Source of the DNA: Deltaproteobacteria bacterium
GTDB lineage: Bacteria; Desulfobacterota; DSM-4660; Desulfatiglandales; Desulfatiglandaceae
Assembly: GCA_019314425.1 (NCBI GenBank)
Contig: JAFCZI010000132.1
Span: 1 to 6,711 of the forward strand
Length of the DNA stretch: 6,711 bases
Reading direction: 5' to 3'
Shown here piece by piece: positions 1 through 6,711 of the stretch (its first letter is position 1; each line of letters begins with the position of its first letter). Both the position numbers and the translations under genes were made by a program. The notes below the pieces were generated by a model. The model saw only the letters and a program-made list of their open reading frames with translations, was not told the DNA's origin and did no database searches.

Positions 1-1836
1 GCATTTATGGGTTACGATGGCTTAAAACCCATCGGCGAAGCCTGGCTCAAAGGCAAAACAGGCCCATGGGCAACTTTCAAAAAAGACCAAGTACCGGTCC
101 TTCTCGATACCATTGAAGTCGGAGACCTGGTGCCGGTTCAGATCGTCACTGTGGATAGCGACCCTCCAGGAGAGGAACAAGTGGAAAAACTGGTGCTCTC
201 GGCCATTGCGGAACTGGAAGGGGGCGTGGTGACCCTTCATCAAGGCATGATAAAGGCCATGGTGGGCGGTTTTTCAAATATTCACTTCAACAGGGCGGTC
301 GATGCAAAACGGCAACTGGGCTCCATATTCAAACCGATTGTCTACGCTTCTGCGCTTCAGCTGAAATGGAACAACCTGGATCCATTGAAAAACACCAAAG
401 ACATCTACCGGTTTGAAGGGACCACCTATGTGCCCAGACCCGATCATGAACCCGAAAGCGACACCGTTTCCATGGCCTGGGCCGGTGCCAAATCGGAGAA
501 CCTGGCAACGGTGTGGTTGCTCTATCACCTCACGGACCGGCTCAACATGAGCGAATTCCGGCAGGTGGTGAATCTTGTGGGGCTCAACCGAAAACCCGAC
601 GAATCCTACCAGGCCTACAAAACGCGCATCAGGGACCAGCTCGGCATCGTTGTTGATGAGAAGGCGCTCATGGAAGCCGCTTTTGAAGCGGCGAAGAAGC
701 AGGCTGAAACAGATATTATATTTTCCGGTCATGAAAACATCCTGGACTGTGTCAACCGCCTTCATTTTGATCTTTCAGGGATCGGTTCGGACATAAGCGA
801 AGATGATCGGGACATCCTGCGATACGATTTTCAAAGGCTTCTAACCCTTAAGAACAATACCGATGCGGATCAATGGGTTGACGGCCTGATGCCCCCCGAC
901 ATTCTGGAATTGCTCCAAACCCATACCCGGAGCCGGTTCAGAGAACTCATGGGCCATGAGAAATACAGTCTCGAAGTCCTTTCCAAAATCAGAGATTTCA
1001 GAACCCTGGTGAACCTTTCCTTTGTCACCTACCTTTCAAGGAAAATTGGGATATCCACCCCTCTGGACCCGGTGCTCTCCTTTCCACTGGGACCCAATGC
1101 CATCAGTATTATGGAAGCGGCATTGGCCTATGAAGCCTTGCTGACCGGGAAGACCTGCCTGCTTGGCGTCGGCGGCGGACCGGCAATGGTTCCCATCATC
1201 AAAAAAATCGTGGACAGGGAGGGTAAAATACTCTGGGAGTATATCCCTGAACCGAGAGTGGTACTCCCGGAAAGGGTAACGATTCTGACCTCTGAAATCC
1301 TTAGGAAAGTCATGGAGCAGGGGACCGGCAGGAGAGCCAGGGACGTGTTTCGCGTCTTCGACATTTCGCTCCCCTCTTTCGGTAAAACCGGCACAGCCAA
1401 CCGGTACACCAACTCCAGTTTTGTGGGCTTCATTCCCGGACTCGACAATACCACAGGCCAGCTTGCCATTGACAATGGCTATACCATCGCCAGTTATGTG
1501 GGTTTTGACAACAATCGGCCCATGAAAGGGGATCACATGGCCCTGTACGGGTCTTCGGGCGCGCTCCCCTTGTGGATGGATACGGCAAAGGCCATTGCGA
1601 AAACGGAAGACTTTAAACAAGTACTTCAACCCGCAGACCTGGCTTTTAATCCATTGTTGCGTCCTGTAACCCCGGCGAAGTTCTCGCTCCATCCCGTCCC
1701 TGTTTCCCCGGTAACCGGCCTTCCGCTCAAAAATGGCGAAACGCCATCTCAACCACTCCCGCAACTGGAAGTGTTGACACAAGCCGACGACGGGGGTAAA
1801 ATCTGGAAGCTCAAAAGAGAGTTTGAACCGTTTTAG
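1..1836 (+). CDS. Class A penicillin-binding protein, transpeptidase part (5' partial)
   Basis: The frame is open from base 1, so the gene begins upstream and the ATG at 7 is internal. The three active-site motifs of penicilloyl-serine transpeptidases are present (numbering from the Met at base 7): SIFK with nucleophile Ser106, SEN at 163-165, and KTG at 460-462 followed by TAN. The segment before SIFK (GGVVTL...AMVGGF...FNRA...RQLGS) and those after KTG (SSFVGFIPG, SYVGFDNNRP) are typical of class A PBPs of the PBP1A type, which cross-link peptidoglycan in the periplasm. The glycosyltransferase domain and membrane anchor should lie upstream. About 155 extra residues sit between SEN and the LGPN segment near 361; E. 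coli PBP1A and PBP1B have roughly 40 residues there. The last Phe codon partly overlaps, and the TAG stop lies within, the 94-bp repeat that follows. The transpeptidase call is firm; class A rests on homology style because the glycosyltransferase is not visible. Confidence 0.93.
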   Translation, partial: AFMGYDGLKPIGEAWLKGKTGPWATFKKDQVPVLLDTIEVGDLVPVQIVTVDSDPPGEEQVEKLVLSAIAELEGGVVTLHQGMIKAMVGGFSNIHFNRAVDAKRQLGSIFKPIVYASALQLKWNNLDPLKNTKDIYRFEGTTYVPRPDHEPESDTVSMAWAGAKSENLATVWLLYHLTDRLNMSEFRQVVNLVGLNRKPDESYQAYKTRIRDQLGIVVDEKALMEAAFEAAKKQAETDIIFSGHENILDCVNRLHFDLSGIGSDISEDDRDILRYDFQRLLTLKNNTDADQWVDGLMPPDILELLQTHTRSRFRELMGHEKYSLEVLSKIRDFRTLVNLSFVTYLSRKIGISTPLDPVLSFPLGPNAISIMEAALAYEALLTGKTCLLGVGGGPAMVPIIKKIVDREGKILWEYIPEPRVVLPERVTILTSEILRKVMEQGTGRRARDVFRVFDISLPSFGKTGTANRYTNSSFVGFIPGLDNTTGQLAIDNGYTIASYVGFDNNRPMKGDHMALYGSSGALPLWMDTAKAIAKTEDFKQVLQPADLAFNPLLRPVTPAKFSLHPVPVSPVTGLPLKNGETPSQPLPQLEVLTQADDGGKIWKLKREFEPF

Positions 1837-1925
1837 TACCTTATTACCTGGTTTTCTGTCACAAAAAACAAGAAGTTCATTGGCTGGAAAACCTAAAACC
1901 TAAAACTGCGGCGTCGCCGCGTTAG
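1832..1925 (+). repeat. Intergenic repeat, left copy (94 bp)
   Basis: This is the left arm of an inverted pair whose other copy is at 3300-3400. Bases 1832-1907 match the reverse complement of 3325-3400 without a mismatch (76 bases). The similarity then resumes after a 7-base length difference and runs to 1925, with four differences: three in a hairpin loop and one base beside the stem. The order is: TTTAG terminus, AT-rich body, two CCTAAAA heptamers (1892-1905), then a hairpin GCGGC-GTC-GCCGC (1908-1920). Read on the minus strand, the hairpin is followed by T-rich heptamers, so it resembles an intrinsic terminator in that direction. It contains the stop codon of the upstream PBP gene. No coding capacity is evident. 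It is probably a member of a dispersed intergenic repeat family. Confidence 0.9.
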
Positions 1926-1946
1926 AAGGGTAGAGAGGCCCCAAGA

Positions 1947-3332
1947 ATGAAAAGAACACACATTTTCCTGTTCATTATATTGACCTTCAGCGCCGGATGC
2001 GCATCCCTGATCCCGGGACCGACGCCCCCGGTTCACACCCCCACCGAAAAAGAGCGCGCAATGTTCAACGTCGATGTTTCTCATGTGGAGAATCGAATCC
2101 GGTTTCTTAAAAACTTCATCAAAAACAAAGACCTGTCTGACAGCGATCGGAATACTGCTTTGGCCCTGCTCAGTGCTTACCGTCTGCTTAAAAAGACCGC
2201 CCCCGGCCCCGTAACCGGAAAAGAATGTGATACCCTGGCACAATCCCTTTTCCGATCCATGTCGCTCATGGAAAATACTTATTTCAAGAAAATCGGTAAA
2301 GTGTCAGATGATGGAAATTCCTTTGCCAATTTTATTCAGCGAAAAAATGAAATCCTGGGGCTCTATCTGGATGAAAATTACAAGGGGGTGATTCAGCGCA
2401 CTCTGGCATTGCGAACAAGCTTTCCGGATGGACTCACCCCTGAAATCGGCATCGCATTCGCTACCTCCCTGGCCAAAGACGGGATGCTGGAGGAAGCCGT
2501 TGAGGTCGGAATGGAGGTTGCCGGGAAAATTGAAAGCACCCAGGATATGGTGAAACTTCGCGGGGACATCATCGAATGGCAACTGGCGCTAGGGCAACCG
2601 TCGCAGGCGACCCAAACATTGGAAAGGATTTTCCACACCCGGGATGACAGAGCCGCCATGATCAATGATCTCAGTAATCGGATCGAACAGACGCCCCGGG
2701 AACCGGATCAGCCGTTTCGTTCCATGTTTCAAACCGCAGAAAGCCCGGCCCCTCAGGAAGCACAACCCCACATGGTGTCGCTTCAGGAAAAAGTTGATGC
2801 GCTGGCCCGGAACTATGAATTCGCCGAAGCAAGGCGATTGCTGTTAAAAGAAAAGAACGCAAGGGAAGAGGGGCCTGAAACAGAGGTCATCGACAGGGCG
2901 CTTAACAATATTGAGGAAGCGGAAACCACATACGAAGAAAGTGCAAGGATCAAAGAGACCTACCTGAAAGAAACTTATGAAATCGCCAGAAAATTATATG
3001 AAAGGGAAGACTACAAAGGGGCCATCAACAAACTGAAAGAGATAGAAAGGATCCAAACGCTGGACGCCGCATCCATAGACCTCAAGAACCGGGCCTTTGA
3101 AGGTCTCATCAACCTCGAACGAAACCGGGCTGCGGAAATTTTTCTGGAGGCCAAAAAAACCAAAGACCTGGAGAAAAAAAAGGAATTGTTTGAAGCGTCT
3201 TGCAAAATCCTTCGAACCCTTGTTTCGGATTACCCAAAATCCCCCCTTATACCTAAACTGATGTCTCACATCAAGATTGTACAAGGGGAGATTGATAAAC
3301 TAAAGCGGCAGAGCCGCAGTTTTAAGTTTTAG
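1947..3332 (+). CDS. Putative helical-repeat (TPR-like) lipoprotein, function unknown
   Basis: This 461-residue protein starts with a short lipoprotein signal peptide: MKR, a hydrophobic run (residues 5-14), then SAGC with the lipidated Cys at 18. The -3 residue is Ser rather than the commoner Leu. Residues +2 and +3 are Ala and Ser, not Asp, so under the E. coli sorting rule it would go to the outer membrane. A Pro-rich tether (20-33) follows. Residues about 139-228 look like degenerate TPR helix pairs, 235-277 are a Pro/Gln-rich linker, and about 278-455 are highly charged helices with TPR-like (YEREDYKGAINKLKEIE) and coiled-coil character. The start is supported by GAGAGG at 1933-1938, eight bases before ATG. 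The last eight residues (RQSRSFKF) and the stop are encoded by the right-hand repeat, so the C-terminus may not be ancestral. Adjacency to the PBP gene suggests a cell-wall role, possibly PBP activation; this is inference. Confidence 0.85.
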   Translation: MKRTHIFLFIILTFSAGCASLIPGPTPPVHTPTEKERAMFNVDVSHVENRIRFLKNFIKNKDLSDSDRNTALALLSAYRLLKKTAPGPVTGKECDTLAQSLFRSMSLMENTYFKKIGKVSDDGNSFANFIQRKNEILGLYLDENYKGVIQRTLALRTSFPDGLTPEIGIAFATSLAKDGMLEEAVEVGMEVAGKIESTQDMVKLRGDIIEWQLALGQPSQATQTLERIFHTRDDRAAMINDLSNRIEQTPREPDQPFRSMFQTAESPAPQEAQPHMVSLQEKVDALARNYEFAEARRLLLKEKNAREEGPETEVIDRALNNIEEAETTYEESARIKETYLKETYEIARKLYEREDYKGAINKLKEIERIQTLDAASIDLKNRAFEGLINLERNRAAEIFLEAKKTKDLEKKKELFEASCKILRTLVSDYPKSPLIPKLMSHIKIVQGEIDKLKRQSRSFKF

Positions 3333-3400
3333 GTTTTAGGTTTTCCAGCCAATGAACTTCTTGTTTTTTGTGACAGAAAACCAGGTAATAAGGTACTAAA
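3300..3400 (-). repeat. Intergenic repeat, right copy, inverted (101 bp)
   Basis: This is the inverted partner of the repeat at 1832-1925. It is seven bases longer because it has one extra heptamer: three TTTTARG units at 3320-3340 against two in the left copy. The GC hairpin is GCGGC-AGA-GCCGC (3305-3317); its stem matches the left copy while the three loop bases differ. CTAAA occurs at both termini (3300-3304 and 3396-3400), which could be part of the element or a target duplication. The three heptamers put stop codons in all three + strand frames (TAA at 3323, TAG at 3330, TAG at 3337); the lipoprotein gene uses the second. Its outer end is separated by one base from the palindromic element at 3402. 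Confidence 0.9.
3305..3330 (+). terminator. Possible intrinsic terminator inside the right repeat
   Basis: A five-pair all-GC stem (GCGGC/GCCGC, loop AGA) at 3305-3317 is followed by AGTTTTAAGTTTT. This is terminator-like, but the stem is short, two bases intervene, and the T tract is interrupted by AAG. It overlaps the last codons of the lipoprotein gene, so efficient termination here would release the mRNA around or before the stop codon. It may act only partially, or be a structural feature of the repeat rather than a terminator. Confidence 0.35.
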
Positions 3401-3401
3401 G

Positions 3402-3567
3402 TAAGGGCCTCGGCAAAAAATAAATACACCATCTGGCTTGTCCTTTGGTCCGTCTGCTGCGTTACATCCACCGGCACATATCCACAAATATGCACTGGCG
3501 GATGCGCCTTACATACGAACCAAAATACGGCGCAATTTGGCGCATTTATTTTTTTCCGAGACCCTAA
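3402..3567. mobile_element. 166-bp foldback (MITE-like) palindromic element
   Basis: The segment is one long imperfect palindrome centred between 3484 and 3485. The outer 30 bases of each end match at 25 positions when the right end is reverse-complemented; the shared core includes CTCGG and AAAAAATAAAT. The innermost 17-base arms (3465-3481 and 3488-3504) match at 13 positions around a six-base loop. The middle of the arms is also clearly related, with shared TTTGGT and CGT segments. It has no credible ORF. Such a structure fits a non-autonomous foldback element or a structured intergenic repeat; transcribed, it would form a long hairpin. It fills nearly all the space before the Nudix gene, ending 19 bases before the ATG. 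No target-site duplication is obvious. Confidence 0.75.
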
Positions 3568-3586
3568 CCTCAGGAAAACATACATC

Positions 3587-4084
3587 ATGAAAGACCAGCT
3601 CTCATGTCCACACTGCGGAAAACCGGTTTTCCGATACCGTAACCCTTTTCCGACCGTGGACATTATTATCGAAACCGAATGTTGCGCTTCAAACAATGCC
3701 ACACCTGTGCGTGAACCGAAACAGAGTGAACACGGCATTGTTTTGATAAAACGAAAAAATCCACCCCACGGCTGGGCACTGCCCGGTGGTTTTGTGGATT
3801 ATGGAGAAACCCTTGAGTCGGCGGCCATCAGAGAAGCACGGGAAGAAACATGCCTGGATGTGACCCTTACCCGTCAACTGGGTGCTTATTCCGATCCGTC
3901 AAGGGACCCCAGGCATCATTCCATCTCCGTGGTGTTTGTTGCAAAAACCACGGGAAGCCCCAGGGCGGTCGATGATGCGGAAGAAGTGGGCATTTTCAAA
4001 GCGCATACCTTACCGAAACCGCTGGTCTTCGATCACGAAAAAATTCTGAGAGACTATTTTAAAAAATGTGGCAAAAAAGGCTGA
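3587..4084 (+). CDS. Nudix hydrolase, probable nucleoside diphosphate-X pyrophosphatase
   Basis: This is a 165-residue cytoplasmic protein. The Nudix box GX5EX7REUXEE is complete at [20 protein letters not shown] (about residues 68-87), which supplies the metal-binding glutamates; the box then reads TCL where TGL is usual, so its final Gly is replaced by Cys. [10 protein letters not shown] before the box and [12 protein letters not shown] after it resemble predicted ADP-ribose pyrophosphatases. Nudix enzymes cleave nucleoside diphosphates linked to another moiety; the actual substrate cannot be read here. The N-terminus has CPHC (residues 7-10), as in the zinc ribbons of some family members, and a Cys-Cys pair at 32-33; a full four-Cys site with normal spacing is not evident. 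The start is supported by AGGA at 3572-3575, 11 bases before ATG. The 3' end overlaps the AsmA-like gene by 19 bases. No promoter was identified; the region immediately upstream is the foldback element. Confidence 0.93.
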   Translation: MKDQLSCPHCGKPVFRYRNPFPTVDIIIETECCASNNATPVREPKQSEHGIVLIKRKNPPHGWALPGGFVDYGETLESAAIREAREETCLDVTLTRQLGAYSDPSRDPRHHSISVVFVAKTTGSPRAVDDAEEVGIFKAHTLPKPLVFDHEKILRDYFKKCGKKG

Positions 4085-6711
4085 AAGCCATCCTTCTGCC
4101 GGTTCTTCTCCTTTTATCTTTAACGGTCTTGCTGGGACTCCTTTTCAATCTTCTCATCCAAACCGACCCGTTCCAACGCTATCTTCTGGAACAACTGTCA
4201 CGAACCACAGGGTATAATCTGAGTGCTGAAAAGATAACGCTCAGTTTTTCCGATGGCATCGGCATCAGAGCCCGTAATTTTAAGGTATCCGCGCCCGATG
4301 GACATGAGATGGCGGGGGCGGCCAGAATCAGGATGAATTTCAGTTTTAAGGATCTTCTGAAAGGCCGGATTATTCCCACGGAACTGGCAATCCTTGACCC
4401 CGAAATCCATTGGGTCGCTAATAAGGATCATGGCCTTTCTTTTCAGGGAAAGGGGCCGGTTTTAGAAAAATCCTACGCTAGGATATTGGCGGTGTTCCCA
4501 CTGGTTTCCCTGGAAAATGTCCATGTTGTTCTGGAAACAGCTGGCCTGACCCGGAAAACGTTGGCCCTGACTTTGAAAAGTGGCCGCCTGACCCGGAAAT
4601 CGAAGGATCCGGTACTTCTGGAAGCGTCTTTTCGTGGCGCCGTCCTTTACAACGGTGTAACAGTGCCCTTTTCCGGGAGTGGGATGATTGGAGAAAACGC
4701 TGAGAAGGGGTTGTGGATTGACAGCCGGTTCAATTTGAAGGAAATACCCCTGGCCCGACTTTCCCTGTGGGAAGATCTACCGGTCCAAAAAGGGGTTGCG
4801 GGGATAAATGCCGCAATCAAAGGGTCCCTGGATGGAATTCTATCAATTGATGGGAAGCTGGTTTTCAGGGAACTGGACTTTCTTCTCATTGATGAAGGAG
4901 ACAAAAAAGCCTTTTCTTTTGATCGACTTATCATCCCCTTCAATGCTTCGTATGTGGACTCGATACTGAGAATCCCCTTCTTTCAAATTCAAAACACCGC
5001 TTTCCTGCTGAATGGCGCTTCGACCTTTAACTTTACCGAACCCGGAAATCCTCACCTGGATTTGAAAGTTAAGAGCCCCTTTATGACGCTGGCCACATTC
5101 AAACGGATCTTCCCTACATCTTTACTGCCCATCTGGCTGGAAACCCGCATCTTTTCCATTTTTTCCGGCGGTAGTGTGTGCGTGGATCTTTTTTCCTTAA
5201 ATGGCCCATGGCGCAGATTGGCGAATCTTGATCTTCATGAAAACGCCGAACTTCTGCAGTTGCAACTCACATGCAATGGGCTCACGGCCTTCAAGGATGA
5301 ACAGGCTTTGAAAGTGGACCGGGTTTCGGGGGATTTTGAAATTAGAAATGGGGAAATTCATGTTTCAGGGGTCAGCGGACACTTCGGAGAATCAACCATC
5401 GAAACGGGAAGCCTGTTTCTAAAAGATCTATATGTCGAAGATCCCTACGTCCGTGTGACCGCTTCGGGGTCATTCCGTGTGGAAGACCTCATGACACAAA
5501 CCCATCTGCAACTGATTCCGCCTGAAGTCCGCGCGAAATTTCGCTGGATTGAAGGTGCTTCCGGCAACCTGGATGCGGACGTCGACATCGTGTACGAGCC
5601 CGGGTGGCATTTTCCCAAAATAGAAAAAGGTGCGATCACGTTTATGGATTGCACCCTTGAGGATCCGGATATCCCTTCCCCGATCCTGATCAAGGAAGGT
5701 ACCCTTACCATCACCCCTGAAAATGGGAAAGATTTTATCGCTGAAGGGCAGTGGGGAAAATCAAAGCTCAGCGCTTCAGGAAATCTGGGAGACGACTGGC
5801 AAACAGGGGAAGCGCACCTGGTAGCCATGGCGGATATGGATGAACTGCTCGGCTATTTCTATCCTGACCTGAAAGAATCCCTCACATTCAAAAACCGGAT
5901 TCCCTGTCAAGTGAGCCTCTCCAAAAAAAAAGCCTGGTCCTTCCACGGTGCGTTAGATCTGAAGCAGGCGTTTCTGGAAACGGAATCCATGACTGTTGCC
6001 CCCTTTTCCAGGGAAGGCGGCATTCTCTTCAGCGGCGGAATTTTACCCGGGCAACAGTTCACTCTCAGGAATCTGCAGTGCAATCTGGGCGAGTCGTCTC
6101 TTGCGCTGAACGGCGCCTATGATCTTGCGAGCAAGGACATCTTTAACTTCAATATATCCAGCAAAAAACTTCGGCTTGAGGACCTGGGGCTTCGGTTCAA
6201 GAAAGGCAATTTCACCGCTGAAGGAGATCTCAATTGTAAAATTTCGGTGACCTCATCCCGCAAGGACCCGTCAAAAACCTTAGTAGCGGGACAAATGGAA
6301 GGAAAACAAGTCTCGTTTGTCACAAGAGCTTTCCCTCACCCCATCAAGGACTGTCATTTTAAATTGAAATTTTCCGGAGACGACATTTTGATTGAGCACC
6401 TCGCACTCAAATTGGGGAAAAGCCCGTTTCAGATAAAAGGTGAGTTTCAGGGATGGGAAGGGATGAGAGGGGATATTTCGGTTCATTCCGATCTCCTGGA
6501 TCTGAATGACCTGATTCCCCCGGAAATGGCGCAGAAATTCAAGAACGGGGATTTTAAATCGGTCCTCAAAAATATAAGACCGAGCGCAAAAAATGGGAGC
6601 GACCGGATGAAATCCGGTTGGAAGAGATTCGTCCACCACTTTGTGGAAACATCAGACATTCATTTTAACATTACGGCCCCTCGGGTCCAATGGGAAGAAG
6701 CCGAATTCGGC
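4066..6711 (+). CDS. AsmA/YhdP-like large envelope protein (3' partial)
   Basis: The frame runs open from ATG 4066 to the window edge, giving 882 residues with no stop; the gene continues beyond. The N-terminus has a positively charged start (MWQKRLK) and one hydrophobic membrane segment (about 8-31), then [47 protein letters not shown]. This matches the AsmA-superfamily opening pattern (membrane anchor, then a helix ending in TG, then strands). The rest alternates short polar and hydrophobic strands with repeated sequences such as [21 protein letters not shown] and [11 protein letters not shown], as expected for a long beta-rich groove protein. AsmA-like proteins such as YhdP and TamB are inner-membrane-anchored, span the periplasm and are implicated in phospholipid delivery to the outer membrane. 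Assignment to a specific subfamily needs the missing C-terminus. The 19-base overlap with the Nudix gene suggests translational coupling; only a weak GAGAGA (4048-4053) precedes the start. Confidence 0.85.
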   Translation, partial: MWQKRLKAILLPVLLLLSLTVLLGLLFNLLIQTDPFQRYLLEQLSRTTGYNLSAEKITLSFSDGIGIRARNFKVSAPDGHEMAGAARIRMNFSFKDLLKGRIIPTELAILDPEIHWVANKDHGLSFQGKGPVLEKSYARILAVFPLVSLENVHVVLETAGLTRKTLALTLKSGRLTRKSKDPVLLEASFRGAVLYNGVTVPFSGSGMIGENAEKGLWIDSRFNLKEIPLARLSLWEDLPVQKGVAGINAAIKGSLDGILSIDGKLVFRELDFLLIDEGDKKAFSFDRLIIPFNASYVDSILRIPFFQIQNTAFLLNGASTFNFTEPGNPHLDLKVKSPFMTLATFKRIFPTSLLPIWLETRIFSIFSGGSVCVDLFSLNGPWRRLANLDLHENAELLQLQLTCNGLTAFKDEQALKVDRVSGDFEIRNGEIHVSGVSGHFGESTIETGSLFLKDLYVEDPYVRVTASGSFRVEDLMTQTHLQLIPPEVRAKFRWIEGASGNLDADVDIVYEPGWHFPKIEKGAITFMDCTLEDPDIPSPILIKEGTLTITPENGKDFIAEGQWGKSKLSASGNLGDDWQTGEAHLVAMADMDELLGYFYPDLKESLTFKNRIPCQVSLSKKKAWSFHGALDLKQAFLETESMTVAPFSREGGILFSGGILPGQQFTLRNLQCNLGESSLALNGAYDLASKDIFNFNISSKKLRLEDLGLRFKKGNFTAEGDLNCKISVTSSRKDPSKTLVAGQMEGKQVSFVTRAFPHPIKDCHFKLKFSGDDILIEHLALKLGKSPFQIKGEFQGWEGMRGDISVHSDLLDLNDLIPPEMAQKFKNGDFKSVLKNIRPSAKNGSDRMKSGWKRFVHHFVETSDIHFNITAPRVQWEEAEFG

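Noticed and set aside
1036..1782. Long minus-strand reading frame (248 codons) opposite the PBP gene
   Set aside because: It lies entirely within the antisense of conserved PBP coding sequence (KTG region), has low-complexity composition typical of antisense frames, and resembles no protein family.
1892..1906. CCTAAAA heptamers as telomere-like or origin repeats
   Set aside because: Only two or three units are present, embedded in a larger intergenic repeat, with no replication genes or DnaA-box cluster nearby.
1893..2243. Minus-strand reading frame ending RRRRSFRF inside the left repeat
   Set aside because: It is antisense to the lipoprotein gene. The ending mirrors RQSRSFKF of the lipoprotein only because both read into the same repeat; it shows the repeat supplying a stop, not a gene.
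1832..3400. Insertion sequence or composite transposon bounded by the inverted repeats
   Set aside because: No transposase or recombinase lies between the arms, and the enclosed gene is a lipoprotein; the arms also carry terminator-like and heptamer modules not typical of IS ends.
1832..3567. CRISPR array
   Set aside because: The repeats are few, inverted, and not separated by uniform spacers.
3322..3738. Minus-strand reading frame of 138 codons spanning both repeats and the start of the Nudix gene
   Set aside because: It is assembled from the antisense of the Nudix gene, the foldback and the right repeat; its C-terminal residues are simply translated repeat sequence.
4545..4599. 13-base direct repeat (CCTGACCCGGAAA) 42 bases apart in the AsmA-like gene
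   Set aside because: It encodes LTRK in the same frame twice within a coding region that is otherwise ordinary; likely coincidence or a small internal duplication.
5445..5828. Minus-strand frame of 127 codons within the AsmA-like gene
   Set aside because: The + strand frame is continuous for 882 codons with a membrane anchor and AsmA-type strands; the minus frame is a shadow.

Overview
The window reads as a moderate-GC Gram-negative chromosome segment. A class A penicillin-binding protein, a lipoprotein and an AsmA-like envelope protein imply a peptidoglycan wall and an outer membrane. The Nudix protein style and the intergenic repeats resemble those of Desulfobacterota (Desulfobacterales-type sulfate reducers), but that placement is an impression, not proven by anything here. 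All four genes are on the + strand.

Layout: (1) 1-1836 is the 3' part of a class A PBP gene; its transpeptidase domain is present and the glycosyltransferase part lies upstream of the window. (2) 1832-1925 is a 94-bp intergenic repeat that contains the PBP stop codon. (3) 1947-3332 encodes a helical-repeat lipoprotein of unknown function. (4) 3300-3400 is a second, 101-bp copy of the same repeat in inverted orientation; it supplies the last residues and stop codon of the lipoprotein gene. (5) 3402-3567 is an unrelated 166-bp imperfect palindrome (foldback, MITE-like) beginning one base after the repeat. (6) 3587-4084 encodes a Nudix hydrolase. (7) 4066-6711 encodes the N-terminal 882 residues of a large AsmA/YhdP-like protein, overlapping the Nudix gene by 19 bases and still open at the window edge.

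Functionally, the PBP and lipoprotein genes form a plausible cell-wall synthesis pair, because outer-membrane lipoproteins with TPR-like folds activate class A PBPs in other Gram-negatives. The Nudix and AsmA-like genes look translationally coupled and probably share a transcript. No stretch over 300 bases lacks a gene; the two larger intergenic gaps are almost entirely repeat sequence.

The most unusual structure is the lipoprotein gene framed by two near-identical inverted repeats. They share 76 consecutive identical bases, and recombination between them could invert the gene without damaging either reading frame that ends in a repeat. Each repeat carries a GC hairpin next to a heptamer array; in the right copy the array gives stop codons in all three frames. 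Whether this is a switch or two chance insertions of a dispersed repeat cannot be decided from this sequence alone.
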